In this document: positions 10,925 through 21,721 of the stretch, in pieces
Layout: each line of letters begins with the position of its first letter
Position numbering within the stretch: the stretch's first letter is position 1
Assembly: GCF_003026355.1 (NCBI RefSeq)
Contig: NZ_PYON01000010.1
Location: forward strand, 101,150-165,149
Direction of reading: 5' to 3'
DNA length: 64,000 nt
Origin: Photobacterium kishitanii
GTDB lineage: Bacteria; Pseudomonadota; Gammaproteobacteria; Enterobacterales; Vibrionaceae
Translations under genes and position numbers: made by a program
Notes under the pieces: generated by a model
Database searches by the model: none
Told to the model about the DNA's origin: nothing
What the model saw: the letters and a program-made list of their open reading frames with translations, nothing else

Positions 10925-13006
10925 ATGAGCGGACAACTCCTCAACACTATCGCCCTCACTGAACTTGCCGGTGTTGGCGCCAAAATGGCAGAAAAATTGC
11001 GTAAAATTGGACTTAATAACGTTCAAGATGTGCTGTTTCATTTGCCACTTCGTTATGAGGATCGCACCCGCATTTGGCCAATTAATCGCGTTGCTCCTGG
11101 TCAATTTCTAACGGTTCAAGGTGAAGTCAGCCATTGCAGCATTCAATTTGGCAAACGCAAAATGCTGACGGTAAAAATTGGTGATACCACCGGCTCAGTT
11201 ACGCTGAAGTTTTTTAACTTTAATGCTGCCATGAAAAATAATTTCAGTAACGGCAAACAAGTAAAAGCCTATGGAGAGATCAAAGGCAGCCAATTTGGAT
11301 TAGAAATTATTCATCCCGATTACCGCATTTTTTCTGAACCAACTGAACTTAGCGTTGAAGAAACACTGACCCCGGTTTACCCCACCACTGATGGTTTACG
11401 CCAAGCAACATTGCGTAATTTGACCGATCAGGCCTTGAACTTACTTGAAAAATCAGCCGTTACTGAGTTACTACCAACAGGGCTCTATGATCAACAAATG
11501 ACCCTCGCGCAAGCCTTGCAAGTTATGCACCGTCCGACAGCCGATATTTCATTAGAACAATTTGACGCCGGTAAACATCCAGCCCAAAAACGTCTCATTT
11601 TAGAAGAATTATTAGCCCAAAATTTATCAATGCTGGCGCTACGCAGTAAAGGTCAACAGCACCAAAGTTGGTCATTAGCTCCCCAAGATAGTCTCAAGCA
11701 GCAACTCCTCACAAGCTTACCGTTTACCCCTACTGGTGCTCAGCAACGGGTGGTAGCTGATATTGAAGCTGATCTTGCTAAATCGCAGCCTATGATGCGT
11801 TTAGTACAAGGGGATGTTGGCTCAGGTAAAACCTTAGTGGCAGCGCTTGCCGCCTTACGTGCAATTGAGCATGGTTATCAAGTGGCATTAATGGCACCTA
11901 CAGAATTACTGGCGGAACAACATGCGCTTAACTTTGCTCAGTGGCTCAACCCAATGGGCATTGAGGTCGGCTGGATGGCAGGGAAACTTAAAGGTAAAGC
12001 GCGCGAAAAAGAACTGATCCGGATTGCTAATGGTGATGCCAAAATGGTGGTAGGCACTCATGCCTTGTTTCAAGACCTGGTGGTATTTAATAACCTTGCC
12101 CTGATTATTATCGACGAACAACACCGTTTTGGTGTTCATCAACGGCTTGATCTACGTGAAAAAGGGGCTGCTAGTGGCTATTATCCACATCAGTTAGTGA
12201 TGACCGCAACCCCGATTCCTCGCACCTTAGCCATGACAGCTTATGCTGATATGGATACTTCAGTGATCGATGAACTACCACCAGGTCGAACACCTATTCA
12301 AACCGTTGCGCTACCTGATAGCCGTCGCCCACAAATTATTGAACGCATTCGTGCAGCATGTCAGCAAGAAGGTCGCCAAACCTATTGGGTATGTACACTG
12401 ATTGATGAATCAGAAGTGCTTGAAGCACAAGCTGCATCAGATACAGCTGATGAGTTAACGCGCTTATTACCAGAGCTTAGCGTTGGTTTAGTTCATGGCC
12501 GCATGAAGCCCAAAGAGAAACAAGCCATTATGGCAAGCTTCAAAGCCGGTGAAATTGACTTACTGGTAGCAACCACAGTAATTGAAGTCGGGGTTGATGT
12601 CCCCAATGCCAGTTTAATGGTGATTGAAAACCCAGAGCGGCTTGGATTGGCTCAATTACACCAGTTACGGGGTCGAGTCGGTCGTGGCGAAATCGCTAGT
12701 CATTGTGTATTGCTCTATCATGCGCCGCTAACTAAAACCGCCCAGAAACGCTTAGCGGTATTACGTGAAAGCAGCGATGGTTTTGTGATAGCCCAGCGGG
12801 ATCTTGAGATTCGAGGTCCAGGTGAATTACTGGGTACTAAGCAAACCGGTATTGCTGATTTTAAAGTTGCTGATTTAATTCGCGATCAATACTTAATTCC
12901 TCAAGTCCAAAAATTAGCCCGTTATATTCACGATCAATATCCAGATAACGCAACCGCTATTATCGATCGCTGGATAGGCCAACGAGAAAATTACTCTAAC
13001 GCCTAA
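10925..13006 (+). CDS. recG: ATP-dependent DNA helicase RecG
   Basis: Encodes 693 residues, the usual length. RecG reverses stalled forks and processes Holliday junctions and R-loops. Order: N-terminal wedge domain (about 1-160), Walker A VQGDVGSGKT (about 294-303), DEQH box IIDEQHRFG, SAT-like MTATPIPRT, and the C-terminal helicase motifs ATTVIEVGVDVPNA and QLRGRVGRG. It directly follows trmH. Confidence 0.97.
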   Translation: MSGQLLNTIALTELAGVGAKMAEKLRKIGLNNVQDVLFHLPLRYEDRTRIWPINRVAPGQFLTVQGEVSHCSIQFGKRKMLTVKIGDTTGSVTLKFFNFNAAMKNNFSNGKQVKAYGEIKGSQFGLEIIHPDYRIFSEPTELSVEETLTPVYPTTDGLRQATLRNLTDQALNLLEKSAVTELLPTGLYDQQMTLAQALQVMHRPTADISLEQFDAGKHPAQKRLILEELLAQNLSMLALRSKGQQHQSWSLAPQDSLKQQLLTSLPFTPTGAQQRVVADIEADLAKSQPMMRLVQGDVGSGKTLVAALAALRAIEHGYQVALMAPTELLAEQHALNFAQWLNPMGIEVGWMAGKLKGKAREKELIRIANGDAKMVVGTHALFQDLVVFNNLALIIIDEQHRFGVHQRLDLREKGAASGYYPHQLVMTATPIPRTLAMTAYADMDTSVIDELPPGRTPIQTVALPDSRRPQIIERIRAACQQEGRQTYWVCTLIDESEVLEAQAASDTADELTRLLPELSVGLVHGRMKPKEKQAIMASFKAGEIDLLVATTVIEVGVDVPNASLMVIENPERLGLAQLHQLRGRVGRGEIASHCVLLYHAPLTKTAQKRLAVLRESSDGFVIAQRDLEIRGPGELLGTKQTGIADFKVADLIRDQYLIPQVQKLARYIHDQYPDNATAIIDRWIGQRENYSNA

Positions 13007-13016
13007 CTCTGGTTTG

Positions 13017-13052
13017 ATTACGTTTATTGGCACCTAAGACAATAAACGTAAT
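13017..13052 (+). terminator. Long hairpin after recG
   Basis: A perfect 13-bp inverted repeat (ATTACGTTTATTG / CAATAAACGTAAT) with a 10-base loop begins 11 bases past the recG stop. It lacks a T run, so it may protect the 3' end or assist Rho rather than act as an intrinsic terminator. Confidence 0.4.
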
Positions 13053-13100
13053 GGCTACCGAGGTTAAATAAACCCACTATCAATAAATACCTCAAAAATA

Positions 13101-13116
13101 AAGCAAACGATTGCTA
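13101..13116. promoter_or_regulatory. PurR-like operator upstream of xanP
   Basis: AAGCAAACGATTGCTA matches the PurR box consensus ANGCAANCGNTTNCNT at every specified position except the last, including the central CG and both flanking half-sites. It lies 164 bases before the purine permease. PurR with hypoxanthine or guanine represses purine genes, so control of this transporter by purine supply is likely. Confidence 0.6.
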
Positions 13117-13279
13117 TTTATAAAAAGATAACTACAATAGCGGCAAATTTTCGCCACTTTAATCTCTGCCAGTGTTGATTTGGTTCTGAGTAACAGCAAT
13201 CACAGAGCATCGCCAACCACACAATCATTCGCCCACTCAGCGCGAATAATGGATTCCAGAGAGTCGGTTAGGATCATCT

Positions 13280-14689
13280 ATGACCCAGCATCACACTAAC
13301 GCAACGCCAAAAAACTCTGATCTTATTTATCGCTTAGATGATAGACCACCACTACCACAAACCTTATTTGCAGCGACCCAACATTTATTGGCAATGTTTG
13401 TCGCGGTAATTACGCCATCACTGATTATTTGCCAATCACTGGGCTTACCCGCAAGTGATACTAATACCATTGTCAGTATGTCACTACTGGCATCTGGCAT
13501 CGCTTCATTTATCCAAATTAGAACCTTTGGTCCAATTGGCTCAGGCTTACTGTCTATTCAAGGCACCAGTTTTAACTTCTTAGGCCCAATTATTGGTGCA
13601 GGCTTAGCCCTCAAAGCTGGCGGTGCTGATATTCAAACCATGATGGCGGCTATTTTTGGCACCATTATTTTTGCCGCTTTCACAGAAGTGTTTATTTCCC
13701 GTATTTTGCAACATGCGCAACGTATTATTACTCCACTAGTGTCAGGAATTGTGGTGACATTAATCGGTTTGACCTTAATTCAAATTGGCCTGACATCCAT
13801 TGGTGGTGGCTATAGTGCCATTGCCGACGGTAGCTTTGGCAGCCTCGATAATTTGCTGCTTGCAGGTACTGTATTAGGGTTTATTGTATTGCTTAACCGC
13901 GTTAAAAATCCTTATTTACGAGTATCATCAATTGTTATCGCCATGGCAGCAGGTACATTGCTAGCATGGTTGCTAGGGATGCTAAATACCGACATTGCCC
14001 GCTCTAATGCATTAATTGCGATTCCGATGCCTATGCAATATGGGCTGAGTTTTGATTGGGGCTTATTAGTGCCATTAATGATAGTGTTTGCTGTGACCTC
14101 ATTGGAAGCTATTGGCGATATTACTGCGACCTCTGAGACCTCCGAACAACCCGTCAAAGGGCCGTTATACATGAAGCGCATTAAGGGGGGCGTGTTAGCA
14201 GATGGGCTTAACTCTGCAATGGCGGCAGTATTTAATAGCTTTCCCAACTCAACCTTTAGTCAAAACAACGGCATCATCCAACTAACAGGGGTTGCCAGCC
14301 GTTACATCGGTTATTTTGTGGCGGGTATGCTGGTGCTATTAGGCTTATTTCCTGATGTGGCAAATTTAGTACAGCTGATCCCTGAACCGGTATTAGGTGG
14401 CGCAACGATTGTCATGTTTGGCACCATTGCAGCTTCAGGTATTCGAATTATTTCTCGCTGTCATCTCGACCGCCGTGCAATTTTAATCATGGCACTGTCT
14501 TTTTCTATGGGTTTAGGCATTGCGCAAAAGCCAGAGATTCTGCAGTTCTTACCTGAGATTGTGAAAAGTATTTTATCTTCAGGCATGGCGGCCGGTGGTA
14601 TCACTGCCATTTTATTAAATATCATTTTACCTGACGATAATGCAGCTGAACACGACCTAATTGATGATGCAAAGGTCGCTGAACACTAA
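13280..14689 (+). CDS. xanP: Xanthine:H+ symporter of the NCS2/NAT family (XanP-like)
   Basis: Encodes 469 residues with about 12-14 hydrophobic segments, like E. coli XanP (463). NCS2 signatures: [16 protein letters not shown] in the first segment, [14 protein letters not shown] in the eighth, and [19 protein letters not shown] covering the NAT motif with its conserved Asn-Asn. It imports a purine base, probably xanthine. In E. coli xanP also lies just past recG. A PurR-like box upstream supports a purine substrate. Exact specificity among xanthine, uric acid and related bases cannot be read from sequence. Confidence 0.85.
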   Translation: MTQHHTNATPKNSDLIYRLDDRPPLPQTLFAATQHLLAMFVAVITPSLIICQSLGLPASDTNTIVSMSLLASGIASFIQIRTFGPIGSGLLSIQGTSFNFLGPIIGAGLALKAGGADIQTMMAAIFGTIIFAAFTEVFISRILQHAQRIITPLVSGIVVTLIGLTLIQIGLTSIGGGYSAIADGSFGSLDNLLLAGTVLGFIVLLNRVKNPYLRVSSIVIAMAAGTLLAWLLGMLNTDIARSNALIAIPMPMQYGLSFDWGLLVPLMIVFAVTSLEAIGDITATSETSEQPVKGPLYMKRIKGGVLADGLNSAMAAVFNSFPNSTFSQNNGIIQLTGVASRYIGYFVAGMLVLLGLFPDVANLVQLIPEPVLGGATIVMFGTIAASGIRIISRCHLDRRAILIMALSFSMGLGIAQKPEILQFLPEIVKSILSSGMAAGGITAILLNIILPDDNAAEHDLIDDAKVAEH

Positions 14690-14704
14690 TTATTACGCCA
14701 ATTA

Positions 14705-14737
14705 AAAAAGCCCGCCTCAAATGAGAGCGGGCTTTTT
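14705..14737. terminator. Bidirectional terminator between xanP and envZ
   Basis: Stem AAAAGCCCGC / GCGGGCTTTT, extended by flanking A and T runs on both sides, lies between the convergent stops of xanP and envZ. Confidence 0.85.
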
Positions 14738-14769
14738 ATTAGACGTTTTTTAAGCGTGCGCTTAAACCA

Positions 14770-16104
14770 TTACTGTTTTAGTTTATGTAATGGCAAACTA
14801 ATCTCAACTCTCAGGCCACCTTCACTGCGATTACGCACCGAAATTGCCCCTTCATTTTGATCAATAATTCGCTTCACAATCGCCAACCCAAGTCCTGTAC
14901 CTTCGGTTTCATTACCTCGTGCAGAATCACCGCGAGTAAGAGGTTGAAACATCTTCGTGACTTGATCCGGTGCAATACCTGGACCATCATCCTCAACACA
15001 AAACCATGCTGATTTACGATCAACCGATGCGCCACTGGATAATTTAACCCAGCCATTACCGTAACGTTGAGCATTAATCACCAAGTTGGCAACGGCGCGT
15101 TTAAGTGCCACAGCATTGGCTAACACTGTACCTGGAATCGGAGTGAATTGCTGTTCAATAACGTTGCCATAACTACCTTCAGTATGGGCGACATCTTCTA
15201 ACAACAGATTAAGATCAATATCTTCTACATCTTGTTTTTTAGTCGATTTTAAATAATCCATAAACTGACTAATAATCGCGTTACATTCTTCAGTATCAAT
15301 GATCATTGAATCGGCTAAATAACTATCTTCAGGCGACATCATTTCAGTGGCTAATCGAATTCGCGTTAATGGGGTACGTAAATCATGACTGACTCCCGCC
15401 ATTAATAAAGCCCGATCATCTTCAAGCTGCTTGATACCTTGTGACATTTGATTAAATGCCTTGGTAACCGATCGAATCTCAGACGCCCCTTGTTCCGGTA
15501 ACTGTGGTGGTGTTTCACCGCGTCCAACCTGCAAAGCCGCTTGTTCCAGCTCAACCAAAGGCCGATTTTGAATGCGAATAAACAGCCAACCGCCTGCAAT
15601 CACTAAAAAAGCAATAATTAAGCTATAACGAAATAATGGTGCAAAGTCATCTTCTTGCAGTTCTGATAACGGAATCCGCATTAGAAAGTTTGGCATCGCA
15701 TCGGTTTTCATCCATAGCACGTAACTATGAGCGCCAAGCAATAACCGCACGTCTGTTGGTGAATGTAATTCACGCGACATTTCCTCACTCAAATAACTAA
15801 TATGAGTGGCATCATTAAATTCTTCGGCTCCGGGAGAATTAGGAGCATGTAAGGTCACGCCTAACTCTTCAAGCAACTTACGTCGAATAGGTCGATTAAG
15901 ATAAATAGTTTGGCCATCGGCCATTTTAATATCTTCTTTCAACATCAACTTTACTTCGTAAGCTAAAATTCGATTAAACTGCTGAATACTTGGAAGAAGC
16001 GCGTAGTTCACTATTGTTAGATACGAAAAAATCTGGCTTGCGATTAACAAGCCAGCTAACAAGATCAGTGTTCGCGCAAAGGTACTTTTGGGCGATAACC
16101 GCAT
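14770..16104 (-). CDS. envZ: Osmosensor histidine kinase EnvZ
   Basis: Encodes 444 residues. EnvZ is an inner-membrane kinase/phosphatase for OmpR that responds to osmolarity and pH. Order: first membrane segment (about 10-32), periplasmic region, second membrane segment (about 158-177), HAMP, dimerisation domain with phospho-accepting His240 in [11 protein letters not shown], and the ATPase domain with N box [11 protein letters not shown]1 DDGPGI and G2 GTGLGLAIV. It is 3 bases after ompR, as in the E. coli ompB operon. Confidence 0.95.
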   Translation of the reverse strand: MRLSPKSTFARTLILLAGLLIASQIFSYLTIVNYALLPSIQQFNRILAYEVKLMLKEDIKMADGQTIYLNRPIRRKLLEELGVTLHAPNSPGAEEFNDATHISYLSEEMSRELHSPTDVRLLLGAHSYVLWMKTDAMPNFLMRIPLSELQEDDFAPLFRYSLIIAFLVIAGGWLFIRIQNRPLVELEQAALQVGRGETPPQLPEQGASEIRSVTKAFNQMSQGIKQLEDDRALLMAGVSHDLRTPLTRIRLATEMMSPEDSYLADSMIIDTEECNAIISQFMDYLKSTKKQDVEDIDLNLLLEDVAHTEGSYGNVIEQQFTPIPGTVLANAVALKRAVANLVINAQRYGNGWVKLSSGASVDRKSAWFCVEDDGPGIAPDQVTKMFQPLTRGDSARGNETEGTGLGLAIVKRIIDQNEGAISVRNRSEGGLRVEISLPLHKLKQ

Positions 16105-16107
16105 GAC

Positions 16108-16827
16108 TTATGACTCACGACCATCGGGTACGAATACATAACCTAAACCCCATACCGTTTGAATATAACGCGGGCGACTAGGATCTTCTTCTACCATACG
16201 GCGTAAGCGTGAAATCTGCACATCAATTGAACGTTCCATGGCTGAATATTCGCGGCCACGAGCCATATTCATTAGCTTGTCACGAGACATTGGTTCACGC
16301 GCATTGGTAACTAATGCTTTTAATACCGCAAACTCACCGGATGTTAGTGGCATAGGGGCATCACCACGGAACATTTCACGAGTACCAAGATTTAGACGGA
16401 ATTCACCAAACTCAATCACTTTACTAGAAACACTCGGTGCACCCGGTGCTTCAATCGTTTGACGGCGTAATACCGCTCGAATACGCGCTAATAATTCGCG
16501 AGGATTAAACGGTTTTGGCAAATAGTCATCGGCGCCAACTTCAAGACCAACAATACGATCAACTTCATCGCCTTTGGCTGTTAGCATTAAAATAGGCAGC
16601 ATGTTGTTAGCATTACGTAAGCGACGGCAGATAGACAAACCATCTTCACCAGGTAACATTAAATCCAATACCATCAGGTGAAAAGTTTCACGTGCAAGTA
16701 AACGATCCATTTGCTCGCCATTAGCAACACTACGTACCTGAAATCCTTGCTCAGAAAGATAACGCTCCAGCAACGCACGTAAACGCATGTCGTCATCGAC
16801 CACTAATATCTTATAATTTTCCTGCAT
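16108..16827 (-). CDS. ompR: Two-component response regulator OmpR
   Basis: Encodes 239 residues. The receiver domain has Asp11-Asp12, the phosphorylated Asp55 (MVLDLMLPGEDG) and Lys105 region (YLPKPFNPREL). The C-terminal winged helix contains MERSIDVQISRLRRMVE and ends with QTVWGLGYVFVPDG. OmpR controls porins and osmotic and virulence genes. It is the first gene of ompR-envZ and is divergent from greB, the same layout as in E. coli. Confidence 0.97.
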   Translation of the reverse strand: MQENYKILVVDDDMRLRALLERYLSEQGFQVRSVANGEQMDRLLARETFHLMVLDLMLPGEDGLSICRRLRNANNMLPILMLTAKGDEVDRIVGLEVGADDYLPKPFNPRELLARIRAVLRRQTIEAPGAPSVSSKVIEFGEFRLNLGTREMFRGDAPMPLTSGEFAVLKALVTNAREPMSRDKLMNMARGREYSAMERSIDVQISRLRRMVEEDPSRPRYIQTVWGLGYVFVPDGRES

Positions 16828-17334
16828 TTTTCACCTTCATCGATCACGATAGCGTATTGTTACTAAGTGTACGCGAGTCGTAAAAACTAACGCTTAATTT
16901 GACTGTGAACGCCCTTTTCTAAATAGCCATTGGATAAAAATATCGCCAATTTACTACATCGAAATGATCGTTATCATCACCGCCGACATTGATTGTAGGG
17001 TAGCAATAATCACAACACACAATAATCACTGCAAGCTATAAATTATACCATGCTAATTACTATCATGATTATGTTATTAAGATTCCAACAACATTCACCA
17101 ACCACCCTTTCAGTATGCCTTTATAGCATGGCGCTTCATATCTGAACACCACTTTACCTGAGAGATTAATTTACCACGCGAACAAGATTACATTTCACAT
17201 ATTTTGCTATATTTTACCATTAATTCCCTTGGTGAATATCGACCCACTCTATCGTCGCAATTTAGCGGGATGCTACTTTCTATTTTGTGCTGGCAATGAT
17301 AGAACAATGCCAAACCTATCGTTCGAGAATAATG
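16828..17334. promoter_or_regulatory. Divergent ompR / greB intergenic region
   Basis: This 507-base AT-rich gap must hold the ompR and greB promoters. I see no convincing ORF. Around 16963-16977 there is a small inverted repeat ATGAT-CGTT-ATCAT that loosely recalls a Fur or other dimer site, but it is too short to name. No terminator-like hairpin was found. Confidence 0.4.
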
Positions 17335-17808
17335 ATGAGAACCAATTTAATTACCCGTGAAGGTTTTAATAAATTAGAACAAGAATTAAATTATTTATGG
17401 CGTGAAGAGCGTCCAGAAGTCACCAAGAAAGTCACCTGGGCAGCAAGTTTAGGTGACCGCAGTGAAAACGCAGATTATCAGTATAATAAGAAACGGTTGC
17501 GTGAAATTGATCGGCGGGTACGCTTTTTACGTAAACGGTTAGAAGCCGTTAAAGTCATTGATTATTCACCACAACAAGCTGGCAAAGTCTTCTTCGGGGC
17601 TTGGGTCGAAATTGAAAATGACGCGGGTGAGCAAAAAACGTTTCGAATCGTTGGCCCTGATGAAATTTATGGTCGTAACGATTACATCTCAATCGACTCC
17701 CCAATGGCGCGGGCTTTATTGAGCAAACAAGTAGATGATGAGGCTATAGTGACGACTCCACTAGGTAAAAAAATGTGGTTTATTAATAATATTCGTTACC
17801 ACGACTAA
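17335..17808 (+). CDS. greB: Transcript cleavage factor GreB
   Basis: Encodes 157 residues, one short of E. coli GreB. It enters the RNA polymerase secondary channel and stimulates cleavage of backtracked RNA. The coiled-coil tip has the catalytic acidic pair in GDRSENADYQYNKKRLREIDRR; the C-terminal globular domain contains VFFGAWVEIEND and DYISIDSPMARALL. The frame is open 16 codons upstream, but MRTNLITREG aligns with the family start; ATG at 17332 is an alternative one codon earlier. Confidence 0.95.
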   Translation: MRTNLITREGFNKLEQELNYLWREERPEVTKKVTWAASLGDRSENADYQYNKKRLREIDRRVRFLRKRLEAVKVIDYSPQQAGKVFFGAWVEIENDAGEQKTFRIVGPDEIYGRNDYISIDSPMARALLSKQVDDEAIVTTPLGKKMWFINNIRYHD

Positions 17809-17955
17809 ACAATTTATCATGTCTAAACCAGCATCTCGACCAACAAAAATCAATGGGTTAGATATGGCCTAACACACTCTTCACCGCGGCTGACTTGCCA
17901 GACCAAGATTCGGCCGTAGAATGGAAGCTTAACGATCAACAAGAGATATCAACGG

Positions 17956-20298
17956 ATGAGCAACGCTATCAACCAACAGATCGCCACCGAACTGAATGTG
18001 CGCACGGAACAAGTGAATGCGGCAGTCACCCTTCTTGATGACGGTAATACGGTGCCCTTTATTGCCCGTTACCGTAAAGAAGTCACTGGCGAACTGGATG
18101 ACACCCAACTACGTAATTTAGAGTCACGCTTAGGCTACCTGCGTGAACTCGATAGCCGCCGTCAGGTGATTCTAAAATCAATCACAGACCAAGGTAAACT
18201 GACCCCAGCATTGGCCGCTGAAATTAATAGTGCTGACAGTAAAACCCGCCTTGAAGATCTCTACCTGCCTTATAAACAAAAACGCCGCACTAAAGGTCAA
18301 ATTGCGATCGAAGCAGGGATTGAACCATTGGCTGAATTGTTATGGAGCCAACCCCAACATACGCCAGAGCTTGCTGCAGAGCAATATCTTAACCCTGAGC
18401 AAGGTTTTGCCGATAGCAAAGCGGTGCTTGATGGTGCACGAGCAATTCTAATGGAGCGTTTTGCAGAAGATGCAGCGTTACTAGAAAAAATCCGCCGTCA
18501 ATTAAATACTCATGCTGAACTCACCTCACGCATCATTGAAGGCAAGGAGCATGACGGCGCAAAGTTTAAAGATTACTTTGACTATAATGAGCCAGTAAAA
18601 AACATTCCCTCCCATCGTGCATTAGCCTTATTCCGTGGTCGAAATGAAGGCTTTCTACAACTATCACTTAATGCTGATCCTAATAAGGATGAAGTAGTCC
18701 GTAGCTCATATTGTGAAGTCATTATTGCTGAACATTATAACGTTAGCTTAGGAACCCAAGCCGCTGACACATGGCGCAAGCAAGTAATAAGTTGGGCATG
18801 GCGTATTAAAATTTTAATGCACATGGAAACCGAGCTAATGGGTATTTTACGTGAAAAAGCCGAAGACGGTGCGATTCAAGTTTTTGCCGATAATCTGCAT
18901 GATTTATTAATGGCTGCCCCTGCAGGACCACGAGTAACGCTCGCACTAGATCCCGGCTTACGCACCGGTAGTAAGATTGCCGTCGTTGATGAAACCGGCA
19001 AGGTACTAGATACCGCGACTATCTACCCTCACCAACCACACAACAAAATTGCCGAATCAACCAAAACTGTTGTAGCACTGATTAACAAGCATAACGTTAA
19101 TCTAATTGCGATTGGTAATGGCACTGCTTCACGTGAAACAGATGCGTTTGTGGCTAAACTTATCAAAGACAATCAGCTTAAAGTACAGAGCGTAATGGTC
19201 AGTGAAGCTGGTGCATCAGTTTACTCAGCATCAGAACTGGCAGCGAAAGAATTTCCAAACCTTGATGTATCTATTCGTGGTGCGGTTTCCATTGGGCGTC
19301 GCTTGCAAGACCCATTGGCAGAGCTAGTTAAAATCGATCCAAAATCAATCGGTGTTGGCCAATACCAACATGATGTTAGCCAAAGCATGCTCGCTAAACG
19401 CTTGGATGTCGTCGTCGAAGACTGTGTAAACGCCGTTGGCGTAGATGTTAATACCGCTTCAGCCGCCTTACTAACGCGCGTTGCTGGGTTAAACACCACT
19501 ATTGCGCACAACATTGTAAATTATCGTGATGAAAATGGCCGCTTTGATGCTCGCACTGCACTGAAGAAAGTGCCGCGTTTAGGGCCAAAAGCGTTTGAAC
19601 AATGTGCCGGATTCTTACGGATCATGAATGGTAAAAACCCACTTGATGGCTCTGCTGTTCACCCTGAATCTTATGCGGTAGTTAAAGCTATCTCTACAGC
19701 AAACAACAAGCCAATTGATGCCATTATTGGTAACAGTGACTTTTTGCGTAACCTTAAAGCGGTTGATTATACCGATGCGCATTTTGGTTTACCGACAGTT
19801 AGTGACATCATTAGCGAGCTAGATAAACCAGGTCGAGATCCTCGGCCAGAATTTAAAACTGCGACCTTTGCTGACGGTGTTAATGAAGTAAAAGATTTAA
19901 TACCGGGCATGGTATTAGAAGGCGTGATCACTAACGTGACCAACTTCGGTGCTTTTGTTGATGTCGGTGTTCATCAAGATGGCTTGATCCATATCTCTGC
20001 CCTGTCTGATAAATTCATTTCAGACCCTCGTGAAGTCGTTAAAGCTGGAGATGTGGTAAAAGTTAAAGTGATGGAAGTTGATATTCAGCGGAAACGTATT
20101 GCAATGACGATGCGTTTAAGTGATGAGCCAGGCCAAGAAAAACCTAGTCGTCAATCAACCAACTCAGCAACACCTCGTCAGCAACCGTCACATCAACAAA
20201 CTCGTCAAAATAGCACCCCTGCACCGCAAAAAAACACCCCACCCATGGGGGGGCTTTTGCCGCTGCATTTGCCAATGCTAAGAAAAAATAATCATTAG
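17956..20298 (+). CDS. tex: Tex/YhgF S1 RNA-binding transcription accessory protein, C-terminus frameshifted
   Basis: Encodes 780 residues as read. Order: Tex N-terminal helical region, YqgF-like RNase H fold ([20 protein letters not shown]), helix-hairpin-helix motifs ([31 protein letters not shown]) and an S1 domain (about 650-725, [21 protein letters not shown]). Tex is an RNA/DNA-binding protein linked to transcription in many bacteria. After a Gln/Pro/Ser-rich linker the frame crosses seven G (20247-20253) and ends with an unrelated tail; the -1 frame gives [13 protein letters not shown] and stops at 20291, which looks like the true end. It follows greB, as in E. coli. Confidence 0.93.
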   Translation: MSNAINQQIATELNVRTEQVNAAVTLLDDGNTVPFIARYRKEVTGELDDTQLRNLESRLGYLRELDSRRQVILKSITDQGKLTPALAAEINSADSKTRLEDLYLPYKQKRRTKGQIAIEAGIEPLAELLWSQPQHTPELAAEQYLNPEQGFADSKAVLDGARAILMERFAEDAALLEKIRRQLNTHAELTSRIIEGKEHDGAKFKDYFDYNEPVKNIPSHRALALFRGRNEGFLQLSLNADPNKDEVVRSSYCEVIIAEHYNVSLGTQAADTWRKQVISWAWRIKILMHMETELMGILREKAEDGAIQVFADNLHDLLMAAPAGPRVTLALDPGLRTGSKIAVVDETGKVLDTATIYPHQPHNKIAESTKTVVALINKHNVNLIAIGNGTASRETDAFVAKLIKDNQLKVQSVMVSEAGASVYSASELAAKEFPNLDVSIRGAVSIGRRLQDPLAELVKIDPKSIGVGQYQHDVSQSMLAKRLDVVVEDCVNAVGVDVNTASAALLTRVAGLNTTIAHNIVNYRDENGRFDARTALKKVPRLGPKAFEQCAGFLRIMNGKNPLDGSAVHPESYAVVKAISTANNKPIDAIIGNSDFLRNLKAVDYTDAHFGLPTVSDIISELDKPGRDPRPEFKTATFADGVNEVKDLIPGMVLEGVITNVTNFGAFVDVGVHQDGLIHISALSDKFISDPREVVKAGDVVKVKVMEVDIQRKRIAMTMRLSDEPGQEKPSRQSTNSATPRQQPSHQQTRQNSTPAPQKNTPPMGGLLPLHLPMLRKNNH

Positions 20299-20316
20299 TA
20301 ATCGGGTTATAAAGAT

Positions 20317-20345
20317 CAACAGTCAGACTTCTGGTCTGACTGTTG
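20317..20345 (+). terminator. Hairpin after tex
   Basis: A perfect 12-bp stem CAACAGTCAGAC / GTCTGACTGTTG with a 5-base loop lies between the convergent ends of tex and the following minus-strand gene. Its T run is poor, but the stem is very stable and can serve both directions. Confidence 0.6.
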
Positions 20346-20346
20346 C

Positions 20347-20808
20347 TTAAATAATTTCTAGATATTGGGCTGGCGGATTGGGTAATATTGCTTGCGCGTA
20401 ATGATGACTCACCACCCCTTTAGTTCGCTCGCTAGCACTGATCAAAGCTAATTGCTCAAGCAGTTGACGTGGTAATTCAATGTGCATCGAATAACCTAAT
20501 TCGTGCTCAGGAGTGACGTAATTATCAAGCGATAATACGCGTACTATTTGTGCAAGTTGCTGTTGATAACTCTCAAAAAATTTAGCTTTTGATTGACTAT
20601 ACTCAGGGTGCTCACTCGGATCCCAACTGGGCTTATTACGTTGTTTCTCCTCTGCAGTAAGAGCATTTTCCGCAGCGGCGGCACGACTTTCAACAACAGG
20701 CACAATCTTGTTTCGAACACGATTATCCCGCGCAACTTGATCTGTCAATGGATTCATCGTTGTCGCAAATACTGCAGTATTTGATTGTAATGGAGCAATC
20801 ACCATCAT
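20347..20808 (-). CDS. Conserved hypothetical protein
   Basis: Encodes 153 residues; I cannot assign a domain. It is soluble in appearance: no signal peptide or membrane segment, an Ala/Glu-rich charged stretch (about 42-60), a WDPSEHPEY motif, and a C-terminal half with SERTKGVVSHHYAQAILPNPP. Similar proteins sit between tex and bioH in related Vibrionaceae as far as I recall, some labelled as Lon-protease-like without visible protease motifs. No Lon Ser-Lys dyad or ATPase motif is present here. The start could be either of two adjacent ATGs. Confidence 0.75.
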   Translation of the reverse strand: MMVIAPLQSNTAVFATTMNPLTDQVARDNRVRNKIVPVVESRAAAAENALTAEEKQRNKPSWDPSEHPEYSQSKAKFFESYQQQLAQIVRVLSLDNYVTPEHELGYSMHIELPRQLLEQLALISASERTKGVVSHHYAQAILPNPPAQYLEII

Positions 20809-20921
20809 TAAAACCCGCTGTTGCTATACCCAAATAGCGTTATAACGCCCTACTCACTATATCGACCACCAGCTACAATTATTTACCTAAAACTGCGGTT
20901 ATTAATCCAACCCAAAATAAC

Positions 20922-21686
20922 TCAACCAATAAAATCAGTCACCACTGCAATAAAATCATCTAAGTGAGAAATAAACGGCGCATGGGATGCATTGGTAAAA
21001 ACATAACTCTGTGATTGTGGATATAACGTACTTAATAGCGGCTCTGTTTTAATCGGTACTAATGCATCCAAGCGGCCATATACACGTAACCATGGTTGAG
21101 ATAATGCAGCCAATGACGGTCGTAAATCGACATTTTCTAATAACTCTAACCCTAGTGTTAATGCTGCCAATTGAGGTTGTGACCTTGATAATACTGCTGC
21201 CTTTAATTGTCGAATATCCTCTTTAGCAGTCTTACTTCCCAAAGCTTGTAATGCCAAAAAACGTTCAATCGTCACTGCAAAATCAGCGACTAATTGAGTT
21301 TGAAAATGAGTCAATACCTGCGGTTGAATCCCTGTCCAATCAGTGCGAGACATAAAACATGGCGAGCTCGCAACCGTAATTAACTGTGTCACCCGCTGTG
21401 GCGCAACCAAAGCGACTTTAGTTGCAATAACCCCACCTAATGACCATCCGAGCCAGCTAGCGGCTGCCGGAGCTTGAGCTAATAACAGCTCTACGATGTC
21501 ATCCAATGACATCGCAGTAACATTAGCGTTATCACCATAACCTGGAAGATCACACCAGTGAACACAATAGTTCTCACTCAGCATTGGGATCACATCTTGC
21601 CACACTCCCGCATTCATTCCCCATCCATGAATGAGAACCAGATCCGGTCCTTGGCCTTCACTATGCCAATTAAGCTGTGGTGTCAT
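20922..21686 (-). CDS. bioH: Pimeloyl-[acyl-carrier protein] methyl ester esterase BioH
   Basis: Encodes 254 residues of an alpha/beta hydrolase. BioH removes the methyl group from pimeloyl-ACP methyl ester, finishing the pimelate moiety of biotin. The catalytic triad matches E. coli numbering: Ser82 in GWSLGG, Asp207 in GRLDALVP and His235 in NASHAPF. The oxyanion motif HGWGMN is at 20-25. It is divergent from comF, as in E. coli (bioH / gntX). Confidence 0.95.
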   Translation of the reverse strand: MTPQLNWHSEGQGPDLVLIHGWGMNAGVWQDVIPMLSENYCVHWCDLPGYGDNANVTAMSLDDIVELLLAQAPAAASWLGWSLGGVIATKVALVAPQRVTQLITVASSPCFMSRTDWTGIQPQVLTHFQTQLVADFAVTIERFLALQALGSKTAKEDIRQLKAAVLSRSQPQLAALTLGLELLENVDLRPSLAALSQPWLRVYGRLDALVPIKTEPLLSTLYPQSQSYVFTNASHAPFISHLDDFIAVVTDFIG

Positions 21687-21721
21687 TTATGCTTCCTCTC
21701 ATCAATTCTTCATGAGTAATA

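Noticed and set aside
16963..16977. Fur-box-like inverted repeat before ompR
   Set aside because: Only ATGAT/ATCAT halves match; it lacks the extended 19-bp consensus.
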